Shown here: positions 33,940-42,697 of the stretch, one piece after another
Layout of the letters: the number at the start of each line of letters is the position of its first letter
Position numbering within the stretch: position 1 is the stretch's first letter
Assembly: GCA_964484065.1 (NCBI GenBank)
Contig: CAZAEW010000001.1
Coordinates: 248,001 to 312,000 of the forward strand
From: JAEVLT01 sp964484065
GTDB lineage: Bacteria > Bacillota > Bacilli > Bacillales > Cytobacillaceae
DNA: 64,000 nt
Direction of reading: 5' to 3'
Notes under the pieces: generated by a model
The model's input: the letters and a program-made list of their open reading frames with translations, nothing else
Database searches by the model: none
What the model was told of the DNA's origin: nothing
Program-made: the position numbers and the translations under genes

Positions 33940-34245
33940 TTCTGTGTTAATTAAAAATGCTATCTATTACGATATATGAACCGCAATATTAGCATAGTAC
34001 CAACAATACAATTTTCCCTTCATTTCGTACCCCGGCCGCTCCTTGTTCCATTCTGGGAGTCTATTGAAAGATAAGACATGATTTGGATTACAAGAAGTAC
34101 TTTTGACATCAATTATAATGTTATAAATGGAACTAACTTGAAAAAAATTTAAATATACTTTAACTATAATAAATATTTTGAATTAAACAATGATAAATAT
34201 CACATATTATCTAAAAATGTTAAAATATTCACATGATTTGATAAA

Positions 34246-34282
34246 ATGAGGAGGTCTCAAGTCCTGCAGATCCCTCCTCTTA
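34246..34282 (-). terminator. Terminator of the Spo0E-like gene
   Basis: GAGGAGG / CCTCCTC inverted repeat, followed on the minus strand by ATTTTAT. Confidence 0.5.
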
Positions 34283-34290
34283 TTAATGGG

Positions 34291-34542
34291 CTAGATTTCT
34301 ACAAATGATTTCAGCCAAATCATAAAGATTCGAATAAAAGCATACCCTGATTCTTCATTGGGTTTTGATGTCACTTGAAAAGATCGTTGGTATTCATTAA
34401 TTAATTCGTCCAATTCCTGACTGACTTTAACTGTTTTTTCATTGGTAAAACCATTTTTCATTGCGCAATCTATCATGATTTCTCTTTTAACTTTGATCTC
34501 TTCCAGCATTCTATCGGCACGACTATTACTATAACCACCCAA
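34291..34542 (-). CDS. Spo0E-like aspartyl-phosphate phosphatase
   Basis: This 83-residue helical hairpin has the Spo0E-family signature: a basic first helix (EEIKVKREIMIDCAMKNGF) followed by KVSQELDELINEYQR with the invariant SQELD. Members dephosphorylate Spo0A~P and delay sporulation. The start is the TTG at 34542, 9 bases after AGGAGG; the ATG at 34584 has no binding site. Two perfect Spo0A boxes and a sigma-A promoter lie upstream. It sits next to a sporulation-type histidine kinase gene, an opposed pair of phosphorelay inputs. Confidence 0.88.
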   Translation of the reverse strand: MGGYSNSRADRMLEEIKVKREIMIDCAMKNGFTNEKTVKVSQELDELINEYQRSFQVTSKPNEESGYAFIRIFMIWLKSFVEI

Positions 34543-34634
34543 CCTAGTAATCCTCCTAATCATTACCCATTTATCGAAATTCATTTATTTAAATTTAATA
34601 GACTACTTGATGCATTATTACAGGAATTTAAGTA

Positions 34635-34663
34635 AATGTAAACACTTTCGCAAAATAAGTCAA
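34635..34663 (-). promoter_or_regulatory. Sigma-A promoter of the Spo0E-like gene
   Basis: TTGACT (34663-34658) and TACATT (34640-34635) with a 17-base spacer on the minus strand. Confidence 0.6.
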
Positions 34664-34684
34664 AACAATCTAATTCTTTTCTAT

Positions 34685-34724
34685 TTCGACAATATTCCGA
34701 TTATTTTCTCGTTTTTGTTCGACA
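34685..34724 (-). promoter_or_regulatory. Two Spo0A boxes upstream of the Spo0E-like gene
   Basis: TGTCGAA occurs twice on the minus strand (34691-34685 and 34724-34718), exact matches to the 0A box, 22 and 55 bases upstream of the -35 hexamer. Confidence 0.6.
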
Positions 34725-34766
34725 TTTTCTTCAATTTGTTTCGCTATTTATTTTAACTTGCAAAAC

Positions 34767-34798
34767 AAAAAAAGACTGTTGCAGCAGTCTTTTTTGTT
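34767..34798 (-). terminator. Terminator downstream of the kinase gene
   Basis: AAAAAGACTG / CAGTCTTTTTT stem around a GCTGCAAC-type loop. Confidence 0.75.
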
Positions 34799-34856
34799 AA
34801 TTGAAATAAATATTTTTGGTTTCCTCTGATTTCTTTTTTTGGCTAAGCGCGCTCAT
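34797..34856 (-). CDS. Possible 19-residue peptide after the kinase
   Basis: AAAGGAGGGCAACAGA precedes an ATG whose frame encodes MSALSQKKKSEETKNIYFN and stops just before a terminator. It starts 17 bases after the kinase stop. The binding site is strong, but the peptide is very short and matches nothing I know, so it is tentative. Confidence 0.35.
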   Translation of the reverse strand: MSALSQKKKSEETKNIYFN

Positions 34857-34872
34857 TCTGTTGCCCTCCTTT

Positions 34873-35952
34873 TTAAAAATGCGGGAGATAAATGTGAAAA
34901 GTAGTACCTTTTCCAATTTCACTATCAACGTTGATTATCCCGTTATGTTCTTCCAGTATTTTAAAACTTACCATTAATCCCAGACCTGTCCCTCTTTCCT
35001 TTGTTGTATAAAAGGGTTTGCCAAGTTGGTTGATAACATCCTGAGGAATTCCATCTCCTTCATCATGAATGGAGATATGCAGATGCTTTGTATCTGTCCG
35101 GTCAAGACGAATGGTAATCTTCCCGCCCTTAGGCATGACTTCGATTGCATTTTTGATAAGATTGATAAAGACTTTTTTTAATTGATTTGGTTCACAATAT
35201 ATTTTTGGTAAATTCCCCTCATAGCGGGCATCTATTTGAACATTATGGAGTACCGCCTGCGCTTCCAAAAGGTCGATGGTTTCTTTCATGATTTGGCTGA
35301 CATCTTTCATTTGATACTTAATAACCTGAGGTTTAGCCAGAAGAAGGAATTCATTAATAATGTATTCTATCCTCTCTAATTCCGTGGTGATTACTTGATA
35401 ATACATTGGGCTTTTTTCTTTTGTTCCTTCTTTTAACAATTGAACAAACCCTTTTAAAGCAGTCATTGGGTTCCGTATTTCATGAGCAATTCCTGCAGCC
35501 AGTTCTCCAATCACATTCAAGGTATCCGACTTCCGCAATTGTTCTTGAATTTCAACTTTTTCAGTTACATCTCTGAACATGGTTAAATTTAGGCCTTCAT
35601 CGAGACCATGCTGCGAAGTAAATTCTACATGCTTTTGATTTCCATTCCTATCTTCAATTGATGTCAGCATGGAATGATTTCCGTTTCGGATCACATTCAT
35701 AAAATGAAGATAAATTTTCCGCCACACCTCATCGTCAAAATATAATTCGTAAAGTCTGTGGCCTTTTAATTTATCTTTACTGAAGCCGAGGATCTTTTCG
35801 GCAGCACGATTCATATCGATTACTTGGAAATTGTCATTCCATAAAATGATCCCTTCTTCACTTTTGTCGAAAATAAGTTTGAATTTTTTCTCACTGTCTT
35901 GCATTTCCTTGTCTATCATATGTTGGTCCAGCATCAACTTTTCATTTTTCAC
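34873..35952 (-). CDS. PAS-domain sensor histidine kinase, sporulation-kinase type
   Basis: This kinase of about 359 residues lacks membrane helices in the supported reading. A PAS domain (FKLIFDKSEEGIILWNDNFQ) is followed by HisKA with the phosphorylated His in GIAHEIRNPM and HATPase_c with N, G1 and G2 boxes (NLIKNAIEVM, HDEGDGIP, KERGTGLGLM). It resembles the soluble-type Kin kinases that feed Spo0F. I chose the GTG at 35952 because a consensus sigma-H promoter lies about 40 bases upstream. The longer frame from a TTG at 36078 would start inside a terminator. Confidence 0.85.
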   Translation of the reverse strand: MKNEKLMLDQHMIDKEMQDSEKKFKLIFDKSEEGIILWNDNFQVIDMNRAAEKILGFSKDKLKGHRLYELYFDDEVWRKIYLHFMNVIRNGNHSMLTSIEDRNGNQKHVEFTSQHGLDEGLNLTMFRDVTEKVEIQEQLRKSDTLNVIGELAAGIAHEIRNPMTALKGFVQLLKEGTKEKSPMYYQVITTELERIEYIINEFLLLAKPQVIKYQMKDVSQIMKETIDLLEAQAVLHNVQIDARYEGNLPKIYCEPNQLKKVFINLIKNAIEVMPKGGKITIRLDRTDTKHLHISIHDEGDGIPQDVINQLGKPFYTTKERGTGLGLMVSFKILEEHNGIINVDSEIGKGTTFHIYLPHF

Positions 35953-35991
35953 TAACGCCACCCCAGACACCACAGTGTTTGAGTTAAATAT

Positions 35992-36018
35992 ATTCGACAA
36001 TTTTCTGGAAATTCCTCT
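35992..36018 (-). promoter_or_regulatory. Sigma-H promoter with overlapping Spo0A box
   Basis: AGAGGAATT (36018-36010), 11 bases, then GTCGAAT (35998-35992) satisfies the sigma-H consensus RNAGGAWWW-N11/12-RNNGAAT fully. The -10 overlaps TGTCGAA (35999-35993), an exact Spo0A box. A second, one-off box, TGTCGAT, lies at 36034-36040 on the other strand. Confidence 0.7.
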
Positions 36019-36083
36019 AAAAAAAGAAAAAAATGTCGATATTTTCAATAAAATATAAATAGTGTCTGAAATGCCCAAATATA

Positions 36084-36116
36084 GAAAAAAGCAAAGCCTA
36101 AGCTTTGCTTTTTTCC
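36084..36116 (-). terminator. Terminator of the ferredoxin oxidoreductase operon
   Basis: AAAAAAGCAAAGC / GCTTTGCTTTTTT with a CTAA loop, 8 bases after the stop codon. Confidence 0.9.
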
Positions 36117-36123
36117 TTTGATA

Positions 36124-38421
36124 TTATAACCATTCGTTTTCGTGTTTTGCTTTAAGACGCTGCCATCTTTTTTCAACCTCTGCTTCAAATTCTGCAAGCA
36201 TTGGTTTATTTTCTTCTTTAAGAAGATGTTTTGTTTTACCCATATATTTTAACCAGTCTGATAGAGGAATACGCTTGTTTTTCTCTTCTGGATTGTAAGT
36301 GATAGCTGTTACCCCTTGCTCAACTTCGTAAAGTGGGAAGAAGCAAGAATTAACTGCATTCTCCATGATTACTGTGCCATAACGGTCTTCTGACTTCCAG
36401 TTAAGCGGACATGTAATCAAGATTTTACCATAAACAGTTCCAACATTTTGTGCATACCATTGTGCTTTTGCAGCTTTTTTCACCAAGTCTTGAGGGAATG
36501 CTTCAGAACCGGTGAATACATATGGAATGTTGGTAGCAGCAAAAATTTGTGCTGTATCTTTATGATGGAATGCTTTACCTTGTTGAGTTTTACCAACACC
36601 GGTAGTGCTTGTCATATGCCCAAGCGGAGTCGAATAAGACATTTGTGAACCGGTGTTCATATAACCTTCGTTATCATATTCCAGCATGATAAGCTTGTGG
36701 CCGCGAAGCGCTGTACCAATTGCAGCTCCCATGCCAATATCCATACCGCCGTCACCAGTAACCATAATGAATGTTGCATCATCAGAAACTTGGATCTCAC
36801 CGCGTCGTTTTAATTCAAGGAATGCTTCAACCGTACCGGATAGAGTTGCCCCTCCATTTTGGAAAAGGTTGTGCATCATTGTCTGCTTATGTGAGCTATG
36901 AGGATAGGCAGTTGTTGTTACATAGGCACAGCCGGTTTGGAATAAAGTAACAATGTCACCTTCGATTCCTTTAAAGAATAGTTCCAAACCTCCGAAAATT
37001 CCGCAGCCTGGGCATGCGCCATGGCCGGAAGCGATCCGTTTTGGTTTAGCCGTTAAGGCACGAAGCGGCGGGATTTTTACTTTTAATTTATTTGTTTCCG
37101 GATCCATTTGAACATCAATTAAACCAGTTTTATAGGCATCACCGTGTTGCGGTTCAATTACCGGTTTAAGAGCTTTCTCAGGTTCCCCTGGAACAACGCC
37201 ATAATAATCAAACGGTTTTTCAGCATAGCCTTTTTCCATAGCATCAATGGCAAATTGGAAGAAGTTTTCTGCATCATCGGGATAGAAATCTGTACCGCCA
37301 AGCCCAAATACGCGGCTTAACACGATCGTTTGATTTCCTTTGATGTCCTGTAAAGCTGATTTTACTTCATGTGTTAAGTTAGCTCCATTTGCACCGTATG
37401 AATCAGCACGTTCACCAACTAATACTGCTTTTACATTTTTAAGAGCTTCAGCAATTTCTTTTGCTGGGAATGGACGAATGATGTTTGGGCTGATAACTCC
37501 GGCTTTAATTCCTTGAGCACGAAGTTTATCTACAACGTCTTTTGCCTGTTCTGCAGCAGAATTTAATAGGAATACAGCTACTTCAGCATCTTCCATTTGA
37601 TATAAATCTAAAACAGAATAATCTCTTCCAGATAGTTTAGCATATTCAGCTGCCACTTCTTTGAATACTTCACCGGCAGCGTACATTGCTTCAGATTGCT
37701 GGAAGTGGTTGTTCATAAGATTTGGACCATCCATATGAGCACCAACGGTTACCGGTTTTTTAGGATCTCTGATAAAGTTATAATCCCATGTATTAGGCTC
37801 GCCTACAAATTGTTGAACAACTGCGCGATCTTTGAAATGTTCTACCCGGCGTTTTTGGTGTGAAGTCCAGAAACCATCATAGGCAACAATAACTGGGAGG
37901 CGTACTTTAGAATGTTCGGCAATTTTTAATGCCATAATATTCATATCATAAACAGCTTGAGGTGTTTTTGCTGTTAAGATAACCCAGCCTGTATTCAATG
38001 CAAAATATAAGTCAGAGTGATCGCCGCGAATATCAAGCGGACCGCTGATTGCGCGTGTAACCAGGTTTAATACCATTGGGAAACGAGTTCCAGATTGTAC
38101 TGGAAGCTGCTCAAGCATGTACATAAATCCGTTTGCACTTGTTGCATTAACAACCCGTGCACCTGTTGCTGCAGCACCGTAACAAATACCGGCAGAACCA
38201 TGCTCACCGTCTGCTGCGATTAATTTAATATCATGCAAGCCGCGAGTTTTCATTTGGTCTAAATATTGTGCTACTTCAGTTGATGGAGTAATTGGGAAAT
38301 AACCCATAATATGATAATTGATTTGTGCCGCAGCCATGGCAGCCATTTCGTTTCCAGATTCAAATACAGAAACTTGTTCTGGCTTTTGGCTTGTTTTCAA
38401 TGTTTCTTCTAATAATGCCAT
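36124..38421 (-). CDS. 2-oxoacid:ferredoxin oxidoreductase, fused alpha-beta subunit (pyruvate type)
   Basis: This 765-residue fusion has an N-terminal alpha part (pyrimidine-binding; YFPITPSTEVAQYL, then SGPLDIRGDHSD and VAYDGFWTSHQ, pyruvate-type features) and a C-terminal beta part from about residue 470 with TPP and [4Fe-4S] ligands (GACPGCGIFGG, FQTGCAYV, VTGDGGMDIGMG, ITCPLNW). It would convert pyruvate and CoA to acetyl-CoA, CO2 and reduced ferredoxin, or the reverse. The ATG overlaps the upstream stop by one base, so it is coupled to the gamma-delta gene. Pyruvate as substrate is inferred from motif style. Confidence 0.9.
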   Translation of the reverse strand: MALLEETLKTSQKPEQVSVFESGNEMAAMAAAQINYHIMGYFPITPSTEVAQYLDQMKTRGLHDIKLIAADGEHGSAGICYGAAATGARVVNATSANGFMYMLEQLPVQSGTRFPMVLNLVTRAISGPLDIRGDHSDLYFALNTGWVILTAKTPQAVYDMNIMALKIAEHSKVRLPVIVAYDGFWTSHQKRRVEHFKDRAVVQQFVGEPNTWDYNFIRDPKKPVTVGAHMDGPNLMNNHFQQSEAMYAAGEVFKEVAAEYAKLSGRDYSVLDLYQMEDAEVAVFLLNSAAEQAKDVVDKLRAQGIKAGVISPNIIRPFPAKEIAEALKNVKAVLVGERADSYGANGANLTHEVKSALQDIKGNQTIVLSRVFGLGGTDFYPDDAENFFQFAIDAMEKGYAEKPFDYYGVVPGEPEKALKPVIEPQHGDAYKTGLIDVQMDPETNKLKVKIPPLRALTAKPKRIASGHGACPGCGIFGGLELFFKGIEGDIVTLFQTGCAYVTTTAYPHSSHKQTMMHNLFQNGGATLSGTVEAFLELKRRGEIQVSDDATFIMVTGDGGMDIGMGAAIGTALRGHKLIMLEYDNEGYMNTGSQMSYSTPLGHMTSTTGVGKTQQGKAFHHKDTAQIFAATNIPYVFTGSEAFPQDLVKKAAKAQWYAQNVGTVYGKILITCPLNWKSEDRYGTVIMENAVNSCFFPLYEVEQGVTAITYNPEEKNKRIPLSDWLKYMGKTKHLLKEENKPMLAEFEAEVEKRWQRLKAKHENEWL

Positions 38422-39434
38422 TATGAAATCCCTCCTGCCACATAAGGAAAGTTTTGTTTCACACGGTGTTCTTCGCCATAACCGATCATTTCGCGAAGTT
38501 CGCTAAGTGCTTCTGTTGGACATGCTTCTACACATTTCAGACAGCCTTTGCAATATTGATAATCAATTCCTTTAAGGAACATTTGTTTTCGGCCGCGTTT
38601 ATCTTCGCCTTCTTCCCAAACAAAGCAGAAGTCTGGGCATACGTTGTCACAAGCAGCACAGTTTATGCATGCTTCTTGATTGTATTGAGGCAAAAATCCT
38701 TGTCTTGAACCGCTCAAATCTTTTTCAATGCTGTTAGCTTGCGCAATTATGACCCCGCCGATTTCTTGAGTCAGATAACCAAGGCGTGACTGTGGACGTG
38801 AAAAGCTTTTTCCTTCTGCGCCTTCAGGAACTTTATATTCTTTAAATTGAACTTCATTGTATCCTCTATCAAAAGTACGGATATTTGGTTCAACTAAATG
38901 TGGATATTTCTTTTCAAAAGTCTTGCGGATTACACTTCTCATCGCATCCGGATCTAGGAAATCACAGATACGGTACAAAGCTCCAAGCATTGCTGTATTT
39001 ACTTTTGTTTTTTCTTCTACTGCAATGGTAAGTGCGTCAACAATCGCAATTGTACCATATTCAAGTTTTAAGTCTTTTCTTACATCATCAAAATCACGAG
39101 TTGTATTAACAAGAACGATTCCATCAGCATTCAAACCGCTCACTACATCAATAGTCTTGTATAATGCTTCGTGAAAAACAGCTACTACATGTGGTTGCTC
39201 GATTGGACTATGATCACGAATCGGTGTTCCCGGTTCGCAAAAACGGATAAAGCCCTTTACCGGAGATCCTTTCTTTTCTGAACCATATGATGAAAAGTTG
39301 GAACCGTTTAAGCCAAGTCCTAAAACTCCTGCTTCTGCTAACATTTTCCCAGCTAAATTAGCACCAAGTCCTCCAATTGATTCGAGACGGATTTCATAAA
39401 ATCCAAGGTCATTTTTTATCGGTAAGATTGACAT
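38421..39434 (-). CDS. 2-oxoacid:ferredoxin oxidoreductase, fused gamma-delta subunit
   Basis: This 337-residue protein joins a gamma domain (IRLESIGGLGANLAGKMLAE, near residues 11-30) to a C-terminal delta-type 2[4Fe-4S] ferredoxin (CINCAACDNVCPDFC and YCKGCLKCVEACPTEAL). The ATG at 39434 follows GGGAGGGAGAAC; upstream in-frame codons lack a site. With the fused alpha-beta subunit it makes a two-polypeptide version of the four-subunit enzyme. The 240 bases upstream hold no gene and no promoter I trust. Confidence 0.9.
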   Translation of the reverse strand: MSILPIKNDLGFYEIRLESIGGLGANLAGKMLAEAGVLGLGLNGSNFSSYGSEKKGSPVKGFIRFCEPGTPIRDHSPIEQPHVVAVFHEALYKTIDVVSGLNADGIVLVNTTRDFDDVRKDLKLEYGTIAIVDALTIAVEEKTKVNTAMLGALYRICDFLDPDAMRSVIRKTFEKKYPHLVEPNIRTFDRGYNEVQFKEYKVPEGAEGKSFSRPQSRLGYLTQEIGGVIIAQANSIEKDLSGSRQGFLPQYNQEACINCAACDNVCPDFCFVWEEGEDKRGRKQMFLKGIDYQYCKGCLKCVEACPTEALSELREMIGYGEEHRVKQNFPYVAGGIS

Positions 39435-39673
39435 GTTCTCCCTCCCAGTATTCTTCTTGCTTTTTTTGTAATATTTATCTTCCCCAAGAAGTATTGTATG
39501 ACAATTTTTCAACTTTCGCTGTGACAAAAATCAAACAAATGATATTTTTTTCTATAACACATTATTATTTTCCTTCAAAATCTCATATATGTCAATGGTT
39601 GAACTCGCTTACATAGTTATATAACAATTAAAATAATGTACTATAACAGTAATATTATTACTTTTTTTCCACA

Positions 39674-39712
39674 AGAAAAATCCTGCCTAAAAGGGCAGGA
39701 TTTTTCTTATAA
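39674..39712 (-). terminator. Terminator of lutABC paralogue 1
   Basis: AAAAATCCTGCC / GGGCAGGATTTTT stem-loop overlapping the lutC1 stop. Confidence 0.85.
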
Positions 39713-40426
39713 ATCATTTACAACGATAAAAGCTGCTTTAATAGGTCCGTGAACACCGACAACCAGGTTTAATTCAATATCGGCAGAATTACTCGGCCCC
39801 GATATGAAATTTATACATGAAGCAACTTTTCCACTCTGCAGCTCATTCTCCCTGATTTTTTGGACAGCCTGTGTCATGCGAGGAACAATTGTGCTTTTCG
39901 GAATTAATGCAATATAGGTTGCAGGCAGAAAATTCATATTTCTTCCCCTATTTTCATTTATTGAGACAACAACTGTTCCTGATTCAGCCAGTGTGATTTC
40001 ACTAATCGCGATTGCCACATTTGCTTTTTCAGCTTTGCGGACATTTTCCTCGCCTTTTTTATAGTCCCACTCATGTACTTCTATTTTTTGACTTGGCCAA
40101 TCTGTTTTTAATAATCCGTCCAATCCCCATTGGGTAAATCGCTCATCTTTCCAGGTTACAACCGGACCACCGCCAAATCCCAAGACCACTTGATTAAGTG
40201 TATCCCTTAATCCATTCAAATCTGTTTTGAAGAAACTAGTATGAATTCTTTTGGATTGTTCCGCCAACACATCTATTAATTCATCTTGAGTTTTGTTTTT
40301 CAACACTTCATATTGCGGCTGGAATTTCCACTTTGGCCTCTCAATAGGAGTGCTAATTCTTGGACGCCCCAAACTGCTTGCAATTGTATCTAAAAAAGCT
40401 TCTCTATTTTGAATGGTTCCTTTCAT
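39707..40426 (-). CDS. lutC: Lactate utilization protein LutC, paralogue 1 (LUD domain)
   Basis: This 239-residue LUD-domain protein has ISEITLAESGTVVVSINENR, NFLPATYIALIPKSTIVPRM and the C-terminal FISGPSNSADIELNLVVGVHGP. LutC joins LutA and LutB in the L-lactate to pyruvate dehydrogenase complex. It is a paralogue of 43198-43908, with the same motif order but many substitutions, so the duplication is old or one copy was acquired separately. It starts 3 bases after lutB1. Confidence 0.93.
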   Translation of the reverse strand: MKGTIQNREAFLDTIASSLGRPRISTPIERPKWKFQPQYEVLKNKTQDELIDVLAEQSKRIHTSFFKTDLNGLRDTLNQVVLGFGGGPVVTWKDERFTQWGLDGLLKTDWPSQKIEVHEWDYKKGEENVRKAEKANVAIAISEITLAESGTVVVSINENRGRNMNFLPATYIALIPKSTIVPRMTQAVQKIRENELQSGKVASCINFISGPSNSADIELNLVVGVHGPIKAAFIVVNDL

Positions 40427-40428
40427 TG

Positions 40429-41853
40429 TTATTTACCCCCTTTTTCGCGGTTGTTAAACCAATCCCTAAATCTCTCTTTAGAAGGTGCAGGGAACTCTCG
40501 TATTTCTGTCCATGCCTTCATAGGGCCTGGTCCCTTATGAATCCTGTCGCCTACAGTAAATGGATTCATTGCCACGGGAGCCATTTTAGAACCTAACTTA
40601 TACAATGCAGGGGATGCTGCCCCTAATCCAAAAGCTTTCATTAGTAATTTTTCAGAAATCGGGGCTTTCCCTTCTTTTTCAACAATAATCTGACGATGCT
40701 TATGGATAAGACCGTGCAGCGGAATTTTTACCGGACATACTTCTGTACAGGCGCCGCAAAGTGTCGATGCATATGGAAGTTCTTTGTATTCATCATAGCC
40801 GCCTAAAAGCGGTGTTAACACAATACCCATTGGGCCTGGATAAATGGAACCATATGAATGTCCGCCAATATGACGGTATACGGGGCAAACATTGAGGCAG
40901 GCGCCGCAGCGGATACATTGTAACATGGACTGGAATTCTCCGCCTAAGATGCTTGATCGTCCATTATCAACAATAACAAGATGAAACTCTTCCGGTCCAT
41001 CAACTTCCAGCTCTCTTCTAGGACCGTTCATGATCGTGACATAACTTGTTAGTTTTTGTCCAACGGCACTCCTGGTCAATAGACCTACCAAAACTTCCAA
41101 TTCTTCAAGAGTAGGTACAAGCCTTTCCATTCCCATTACCGTAATTTGTGTTTTGGGAATGGAAGTAACCAAGTCGGCATTTCCTTCATTCGTAACGAGA
41201 GCAAATGAACCATTTTCAGCTACTGCAAAGTTACAGCCGGTAACACCGAGATCTGCTTCTAAATATTTCTGTCTCAACACTTCACGTGCACATGCTGCAA
41301 GCTCTTCAGGTTTCGATGTTCCTTTATAGCCTAATTTATTTGCAAAAACATCACGAATTTGCTCTTTGTTTTTGTGAAGGGCCGGAACAACGATATGGGA
41401 AGGAGGATCATGGTCATCGACCTGCAGAATAAATTCGGCAAGGTCTGTTTCGACTACTTCACAACCTTCTTGCTCCAGTACTTTATTCAAACTGATTTCT
41501 TCAGTAACCATTGATTTTGCTTTTACAATTTTTTTGGCGTTTTTCTTTTTGGCTACATTTTTAATGTATTCACCAGCATCTTCAGCCGTTTTTGCAAAAA
41601 ATACATGACCGCCGTTCTTTGCCACATTTTCACTTAATTGCTCCAAATAGTAATCTAAATAGTCCAGGACATGCTGACGGATCTCCTCACCATGTGAGCG
41701 CCACTCTTCCCAGTGACCAAGCTCTTCGGCGGCATTTCTTCTTTTAACACCCATTCCATCCTGAGCACTAGCTACGGCCCCCCGCATAAAATCATCATGA
41801 ATGCCTTTATCGACACGTTCTTTAAAAGGATCAGCACCGATTTTAATCGCCAT
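40429..41853 (-). CDS. lutB: Lactate utilization protein LutB, paralogue 1
   Basis: This 474-residue iron-sulfur protein has a LUD domain (KAKSMVTEEISLN, VADLG-type core and NGRSSILGGEFQ) and two [4Fe-4S] motifs near the end, CIRCGACLNVCPVYRHIGGH and CGACTEVCPVKIPLHGLI. It carries electrons from lactate oxidation. The ATG at 41853 follows GGAGGGAAAAAC. It is cotranscribed with lutA1 (46 bases upstream) and lutC1. Confidence 0.94.
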   Translation of the reverse strand: MAIKIGADPFKERVDKGIHDDFMRGAVASAQDGMGVKRRNAAEELGHWEEWRSHGEEIRQHVLDYLDYYLEQLSENVAKNGGHVFFAKTAEDAGEYIKNVAKKKNAKKIVKAKSMVTEEISLNKVLEQEGCEVVETDLAEFILQVDDHDPPSHIVVPALHKNKEQIRDVFANKLGYKGTSKPEELAACAREVLRQKYLEADLGVTGCNFAVAENGSFALVTNEGNADLVTSIPKTQITVMGMERLVPTLEELEVLVGLLTRSAVGQKLTSYVTIMNGPRRELEVDGPEEFHLVIVDNGRSSILGGEFQSMLQCIRCGACLNVCPVYRHIGGHSYGSIYPGPMGIVLTPLLGGYDEYKELPYASTLCGACTEVCPVKIPLHGLIHKHRQIIVEKEGKAPISEKLLMKAFGLGAASPALYKLGSKMAPVAMNPFTVGDRIHKGPGPMKAWTEIREFPAPSKERFRDWFNNREKGGK

Positions 41854-41899
41854 GTTTTTCCCTCCATCCATAGTTGTTATCTTTTTAAAACTTCTTATA

Positions 41900-42616
41900 T
41901 CAGCGGCTATTTAAGACTTCCGCGATGTGCAGCACCTTAATTTTCTTCCCTTGCCGCTCCATACGTCCGCCAATATTCATTAAACAGCCTGCATCAGCAC
42001 CAATTAAATATTCAGCACCAGTTTCCTCTACATGGCGGACTTTTTCGTCAACCATCTGCTCGGAAATTTGTGACATTTTAACGGAGAAAGTCCCTCCAAA
42101 TCCGCAGCATTGGTCTTTTCCTGGCAATTCTGTAAATTTAAGCCCCTTAACATTTTTCAAGAGAATCATTGGAGGCTGCACTACACCAAGCAATCTAGTC
42201 ATGTGGCAAGATGTATGATAGGTCACATCAGCTTCAAACCTTGCGCCAACATCCTCAACTTTTAAAACTTCAACAATAAATTGTGTTAATTCGTACGTTT
42301 TTTCTGCCAATTTTTTTGCTTTTGGTTCCCAGACAGGGTCTCCCGCAAAAATATGTTGGTATTCCTTCAGCATATAAGCACATGACCCTGAAGGTGAAAC
42401 AATCACTTCTTTATCGATAAAAGTATCGATTGTACGTTTCATTGCTTCCTTCGTATCTTGTACGTAACCGCTATTATAAGATGGTTGTCCGCAGCAAATT
42501 TGGTTTTCAGGAAAATCAATTTCACATCCCAGGCGCTCAAGCAATTCAACCGTGGCTTTTCCTACGCTGCTTTGAAACATGTCAACCAGACACGTTGCAA
42601 ATAATGATACTTTCAT
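41900..42616 (-). CDS. lutA: Lactate utilization protein LutA, paralogue 1
   Basis: This 238-residue protein has two CCG (cysteine-rich) domains: NQICCGQPSYNSGY near residue 38 and QCCGFGGTFSVKMSQISE near 160. It is the catalytic-side iron-sulfur subunit of the LutABC lactate oxidase complex. The start at 42616 follows AAAGGAGTGGTAAAC; the open frame to 42748 reaches into the operator and a permease remnant. A LutR-type operator lies 58 bases upstream. Confidence 0.94.
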   Translation of the reverse strand: MKVSLFATCLVDMFQSSVGKATVELLERLGCEIDFPENQICCGQPSYNSGYVQDTKEAMKRTIDTFIDKEVIVSPSGSCAYMLKEYQHIFAGDPVWEPKAKKLAEKTYELTQFIVEVLKVEDVGARFEADVTYHTSCHMTRLLGVVQPPMILLKNVKGLKFTELPGKDQCCGFGGTFSVKMSQISEQMVDEKVRHVEETGAEYLIGADAGCLMNIGGRMERQGKKIKVLHIAEVLNSR

Positions 42617-42673
42617 GTTTACCACTCCTTTAATTACAAAATAGACTGCCACCCATAAAAAAATGGTCAGCGG

Positions 42674-42686
42674 GTCATCTGATGAC
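42674..42686. promoter_or_regulatory. LutR-type operator, lutABC paralogue 1
   Basis: GTCATCTGATGAC is a perfect 13-bp palindrome identical to those at 46122-46134 and 47260-47272, in a GGTCAGCxGGTCATCTGATG context shared with the second operon. Confidence 0.75.
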
Positions 42687-42697
42687 TCAAATTTTCT

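Noticed and set aside
35953..36078. N-terminal extension of the histidine kinase to a TTG at 36078
   Set aside because: It would start next to the upstream operon's terminator and include the sigma-H promoter; no binding site.
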